The position numbers and the translations under genes were made by a program. Below are positions 61,000 through 64,000 of a stretch of DNA of 64,000 nt, piece by piece; the first letter of the stretch is position 1, and each line of letters begins with the position of its first letter. The notes beneath the pieces are model-generated. The model made no database searches and had not been told where the DNA came from. It saw only the letters and a list, made by a program, of their open reading frames with translations. This DNA is from Streptomyces sp. MspMP-M5 (lineage in GTDB: Bacteria > Actinomycetota > Actinomycetes > Streptomycetales > Streptomycetaceae). The DNA is taken from contig NZ_KB891895.1 in NCBI RefSeq assembly GCF_000373585.1, positions 31,371 through 95,370 of the forward strand, written 5' to 3'.

Positions 61000-63357
61000 G
61001 TGTTCCGTTCCCGACGCAGGCGCGGCCTGGTAGCCGTGCTCATCGCTGCACTGACCGCGATGTCCGGACTATGGTTCTCGGCCTCCGCCGGCCACGCCGC
61101 GCGCCCCGCTCCGGCGGGACACCGCTCATCCGACACCGGCTCCGCCGTACGCCACGACACCTCTCGCACCCTGCGGTCCATGGCCGCCGCGCACGGCCAC
61201 CACCCCGGGCGCGGCGGTAGGAAGCAGCAAAGCCGGAAGCACCAGCGGCTGCCGCATCCTCCCGCTGCCTCCGTTCCGGACCCGGCGGTGCAGTCGACCA
61301 CCCGCAGCTTCGCGGCCCCTTCCTCCGGGGCCAACTTCGAGGGCATCGGCGCCGGCAACTACGCGGTCGCCAACGTCCCGCCGGACCCGAACGCGGCCGC
61401 CGGCTCCAGTCAGATCGTCGAGACCGTCAACACCGCCTACGCGGTGTATTCGAAGAGCGGTGCCACAGTCCTCCCACCGACCGACACCAACGTCCTGTGG
61501 TCCGGGTTCGGCGGCCCCTGCGAGTCGACCAACGATGGTGATGCCGAGGTCCGTTGGGACAGCCTCGCCAGCCGGTGGGTGGTCAGCCAGTTCGCCAACG
61601 TCCACTCGCCCTCGGGCCCGTACTACCAGTGCGTGGCCGTCTCCACCGGCGAGGACGCCACCGGCAGCTACTACCGCTACGCGTTCCCCCACGCCAACTT
61701 CCCGGACTACCCGAAGCTGTCGGTGTGGCCGGACGCCTACTACGTCACGTCCAACATGATCAGCTCCTCCGGCAGTTTCCTGTACGCCGAGGCGTGCGCG
61801 CTGAACCGGGCGAACATGCTGACCGGCGCCGGCGCCGCGCAGCAGTGCTTCACCACGTCGTCCTCGTACGGCGGGTTGCTCGGCGCGGACCTGGACGGCC
61901 GGACCGCTCCCCCGTCCGGAGAGCCAGAACTGATGGTGGACCTGGGGACGTCGGGCTCGGGGCTGGCCTACTGGAAGTTCCACGTCGACTGGAGCAACCC
62001 CGCCGGCTCCACCTTCACCGGCCCGTCGACGCTGTCCGTCGCCCCCTACACCGCCGCCTGCGGTGGTTCAGGGGCCTGCATCCCGCAGGGCGGCACCAGT
62101 CAGCTACTCGAATCCGTCTCCGATCGGTTGATGTTCCGGCTGGCCTACCGCAACTACGGCGAACACGAGTCGCTCGTGGTGAACCACGCGGTGACCGCCG
62201 GAAGTTCGGTGGGCGTGCGCTGGTACGAGTTCCGGCTGTCGGGCGGCACCCCCACCGTCTACCAGCAGGGCACCTACGCACCCGACTCCACCTACCGCTG
62301 GATGGGTTCGATGGCCCAGGACAAGGTCGGCAACATCGGACTCGGCTACTCGCAGTCCTCGTCGTCGACGCATCCCTCGATCCGTTACACCGGCCGACTG
62401 GCCGGCGACACACCCGGGCTCATGACGCAGGGAGAGGGCACCGCAATCACCGGCGGCGGCTCCCAGACAGGTATCGACCGCTGGGGTGACTACAGCTCCA
62501 TGGCCGTGGATCCGGCGGACGACTGCACCTTCTGGTACACGAACGAGTACATCCCGTCCAACGGCAGCTACAACTGGCACACCAGGCTGGCCTCGTTCAC
62601 GCTGCCCAACTGCGCTTCCTCCACGGCTAGTTCCTCCACACCAAGCCCCTCCACACCAATTCCCTCCACAGCGAGCAACGACTTCTCCATGGCGGTCAGT
62701 CCGACCTCTCCCAGCGCTACCGCCGGGTCGCGGGCCACCACCACGGTCTCCACCCGGGTCACGTCCGGCTCGGCGCAGCCGGTGAGCCTGTCGGTATCCG
62801 GGCTGCCGAGGGGAACCACCGCACGGTTCAACCCGACGTCTGTCACCGCGAACAACAACACGTCCACGCTGACCCTGGCCACCTCTACCTCGACCCCGCC
62901 GGGCACGTACCGCATCGTCGTCACCGGCGCCGGCGCATCCACCACGCACACGGCGACCTTCACCCTCACGGTCACCGACTGCGGCTGCAGTACGGACCCT
63001 GGCGGCGGCCTCGAGTCCGGCAACCCGGCCGGCCGAAAGCCGCCGGGGACCAAGCCGAAGACCAAGCCGACGACCAACTCCCGGACGCACAGCGGCACAG
63101 CGCGGCCCAAGCCCACGGCGCTGCACCCACCGACGGCGCCCCGCCGACCCACGGCTCCTCACGCGCCGATGACGCCGAACCGTCCCACGGCGCCCCACCC
63201 ACCGACGACCCCGCACCGGCCACCGGCGCCCCACCCACCCGCAGCACCTCGCCGACCCACGGCCACCCATCGCCCGCCCAGGCCACCCTCACCACGCCCA
63301 TCGGCAACATCGGCGGCATCGGCAACGCCAGCACACCCGGCTTCCCGCCGAACGTGA
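61000..63357 (+). CDS. Large secreted beta-propeller-like protein with Ig-like domain and Pro-rich tail
   Basis: Up to 785 residues. Signal peptide (VFRSRRRRGLVAVLIAALTAMSGLW...) with Ala-rich cleavage region. Residues 100-540 are sialidase/propeller-like repeats (GNYAVANVPPDPNAAAGSSQIVETVN, YYQCVAVSTGEDATGSYYRY, DDCTFWYTNEYIPSNGSYNWHTRLASF). A Ser/Thr/Pro linker and a bacterial Ig-like module follow (MAVSPTSPSATAGSRATTTVS ... GTYRIVVTGAG). From about 63000 the tail is Pro/His/Arg-rich (PTAPHPPTTPHRP) until TGA at 63357. A parallel frame keeps balanced composition past that point, so the end may be frameshifted. Extracellular; ligand unknown. Confidence 0.78.
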   Translation: MFRSRRRRGLVAVLIAALTAMSGLWFSASAGHAARPAPAGHRSSDTGSAVRHDTSRTLRSMAAAHGHHPGRGGRKQQSRKHQRLPHPPAASVPDPAVQSTTRSFAAPSSGANFEGIGAGNYAVANVPPDPNAAAGSSQIVETVNTAYAVYSKSGATVLPPTDTNVLWSGFGGPCESTNDGDAEVRWDSLASRWVVSQFANVHSPSGPYYQCVAVSTGEDATGSYYRYAFPHANFPDYPKLSVWPDAYYVTSNMISSSGSFLYAEACALNRANMLTGAGAAQQCFTTSSSYGGLLGADLDGRTAPPSGEPELMVDLGTSGSGLAYWKFHVDWSNPAGSTFTGPSTLSVAPYTAACGGSGACIPQGGTSQLLESVSDRLMFRLAYRNYGEHESLVVNHAVTAGSSVGVRWYEFRLSGGTPTVYQQGTYAPDSTYRWMGSMAQDKVGNIGLGYSQSSSSTHPSIRYTGRLAGDTPGLMTQGEGTAITGGGSQTGIDRWGDYSSMAVDPADDCTFWYTNEYIPSNGSYNWHTRLASFTLPNCASSTASSSTPSPSTPIPSTASNDFSMAVSPTSPSATAGSRATTTVSTRVTSGSAQPVSLSVSGLPRGTTARFNPTSVTANNNTSTLTLATSTSTPPGTYRIVVTGAGASTTHTATFTLTVTDCGCSTDPGGGLESGNPAGRKPPGTKPKTKPTTNSRTHSGTARPKPTALHPPTAPRRPTAPHAPMTPNRPTAPHPPTTPHRPPAPHPPAAPRRPTATHRPPRPPSPRPSATSAASATPAHPASRRT

Positions 63358-63470
63358 CCTGCCTGCCCTCCGGGGGCGTCGTCCCGGCCCTGATGCGGCG
63401 CCGCCACCCGGAGTTCTTCCGCGACGGTTTCTTCGGTGACGAGAGATCCGCCCCGGAGCCGGCGAAGAGC
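63105..63470 (+). pseudogene. Frameshifted C-terminal continuation of secreted protein
   Basis: In the frame one step away from the main one, codons give DGAPPTHGSSRADDAEPSHG..., then LTTPIGNIGGIGNASTPGFPPNVTCLPSGG and PEFFRDGFFGDE. This has normal composition and Cys/Asn/Gly content, whereas the annotated frame is Pro/His/Arg-only. It is best explained by a single frameshift near 63100 in the gene at 61000. Annotated as the broken tail. Confidence 0.45.
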
Positions 63471-63639
63471 GCGGGCCGGGGCGGGGCGGGAATTGACTCC
63501 GTCGGGATACCGGGCGGCCCGGGGCGGGGCGCAGGGGCGCCCAGAGCACGCGGTACGACGAAAGTCCGGCCGGCTGCCGCCTTCCGCTGGCGGTCGTCGA
63601 CGTACTACCAGAAGGCGACGATCACCACCTCACGGCCGG

Positions 63640-63815
63640 GGAGGTCGAACCCGCGGCCGCGCGGCCGCATGATCCGACGGTGTAAGTGCCGGACTCGCCG
63701 TAGTCGTACTCGTCGACGAACCTGCCGAGCGAGTGGCCGGTCTCGTGCACCGCGATCTGATCGGACCGGTCGTTGTCCGAAGTGGCTGTGGCGATACCGT
63801 CGACGCCCTTACGCC
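63640..63815 (-). pseudogene. M64-type metallopeptidase fragment
   Basis: One frame contains DQIAVHETGHSLGRFVDEYDY, the HExxH zinc site with the downstream DEY typical of M64 (IgA-peptidase) family proteins, then SGTYTVGS. Nothing upstream or downstream in frame resembles the rest of such a protein. Isolated catalytic-site fragment, antisense to low-complexity plus-strand frames. Confidence 0.5.
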
Positions 63816-63856
63816 CCCGTGCCACTGCGACGGCGCTTCGCTGCGGCTGCCGCAGG

Positions 63857-64000
63857 TCAGAACCAGTCGAGCGCGGACCCGAAGGCGCTGAACGGCGCCA
63901 AGCCGTACGGTCCCAGGCCGACCATCCCGGAGCCAAACCCGTCGAACAGGTCCCCCAGGTTCCCCAGGTCGAAACCGCCCGCGCCACCACTCGAACGGTC
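63857..64000 (-). CDS. C-terminus of Gly-rich protein (runs off window)
   Basis: A partial gene entering from the right edge on the minus strand. 47 codons: GGAGGFDLGNLGDLFDGFG, GMVGLGPYGLAPFSAFGS, ending ALDWF and TGA. The composition is Gly/Phe/Leu/Asp with clean codon use. Such tails are seen in secreted or cell-wall proteins; no family can be named from the fragment. Confidence 0.6.
   Translation of the reverse strand, partial: DRSSGGAGGFDLGNLGDLFDGFGSGMVGLGPYGLAPFSAFGSALDWF

Overview
The window looks like chromosomal DNA of a Streptomyces-type actinomycete. It is uniformly GC-rich, many starts are GTG or TTG, a few genes carry the rare TTA (bldA-type) leucine codon, and two natural-product loci are present: a class III (SapB/AmfS-type) lanthipeptide locus and an N-N-bond-type biosynthetic cluster. 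No species call is possible from the sequence alone.

Layout. 1-5.7 kb: an anchored extracytoplasmic protein, an IS630-like transposase relic, a reductase/SnoaL pair divergent from an XRE/MmyB-type regulator, a broken thioesterase and a secreted sedolisin (S53) protease. 6-10.5 kb: a LysR regulator divergent from a three-gene catabolic operon (acetoacetate decarboxylase-like, 3-hydroxyacyl-CoA dehydrogenase, class III CoA-transferase). 10.7-20.6 kb: hemerythrin-like protein, beta-helix enzyme divergent from a TetR regulator with a C-terminal zinc-knuckle tail, alpha/beta hydrolase, epimerase, small Gly-rich proteins, a lipoprotein, and a membrane cytochrome-molybdopterin oxidoreductase.

21.2-46.7 kb: a block bracketed by two initiator tRNA genes in inverted orientation, each pointing outward with its own terminator. 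Its core (24.9-43.0 kb) is the most interesting part of the window. The N-hydroxylase, free-standing cupin, MetRS-like protein and glycine-oxidase-like flavoenzyme match the known hydrazine-forming machinery (N-hydroxy amino acid plus a second amino acid gives an N-N bond). Known hydrazine synthetases are, to my knowledge, cupin-MetRS fusions; here they are two adjacent genes. They are followed by an MFS exporter, ATP-grasp ligase, amidinohydrolase-family (DDAH-like) enzyme, small DUF protein, a solute-binding protein without a signal peptide, cation/proton antiporter, VioC-like Fe(II)/2-oxoglutarate oxygenase, an unknown protein, a glutathionylspermidine-synthase-like ATP-grasp and a YbaK-type aminoacyl-tRNA deacylase. 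An ATP-grasp ligase and an M1 aminopeptidase lie divergently, and a LuxR-type regulator closes the cluster. The first gene of the rightward operon encodes a 63-aa peptide with two DSGWG repeats. My reading is a small peptide-like hydrazine or hydrazide metabolite, assembled by ATP-grasp ligases, exported by MFS, with tRNA editing as possible self-resistance.

46.8-54.0 kb: ordinary chromosome (acetyltransferases, ornithine-cyclodeaminase-like protein, LysR/DapA-like pair, Ser/Thr kinase, DUF1203). 54.3-60.5 kb: a compact class III lanthipeptide locus: LuxR regulator with a TTA codon, LanKC synthetase, a 35-aa precursor, and a prolyl-oligopeptidase-family peptidase that probably matures the product. 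No dedicated exporter is present. 61-64 kb: a large secreted beta-propeller-like protein with a probable frameshift in its tail, an M64 peptidase relic, and the C-terminus of a Gly-rich protein running off the window.
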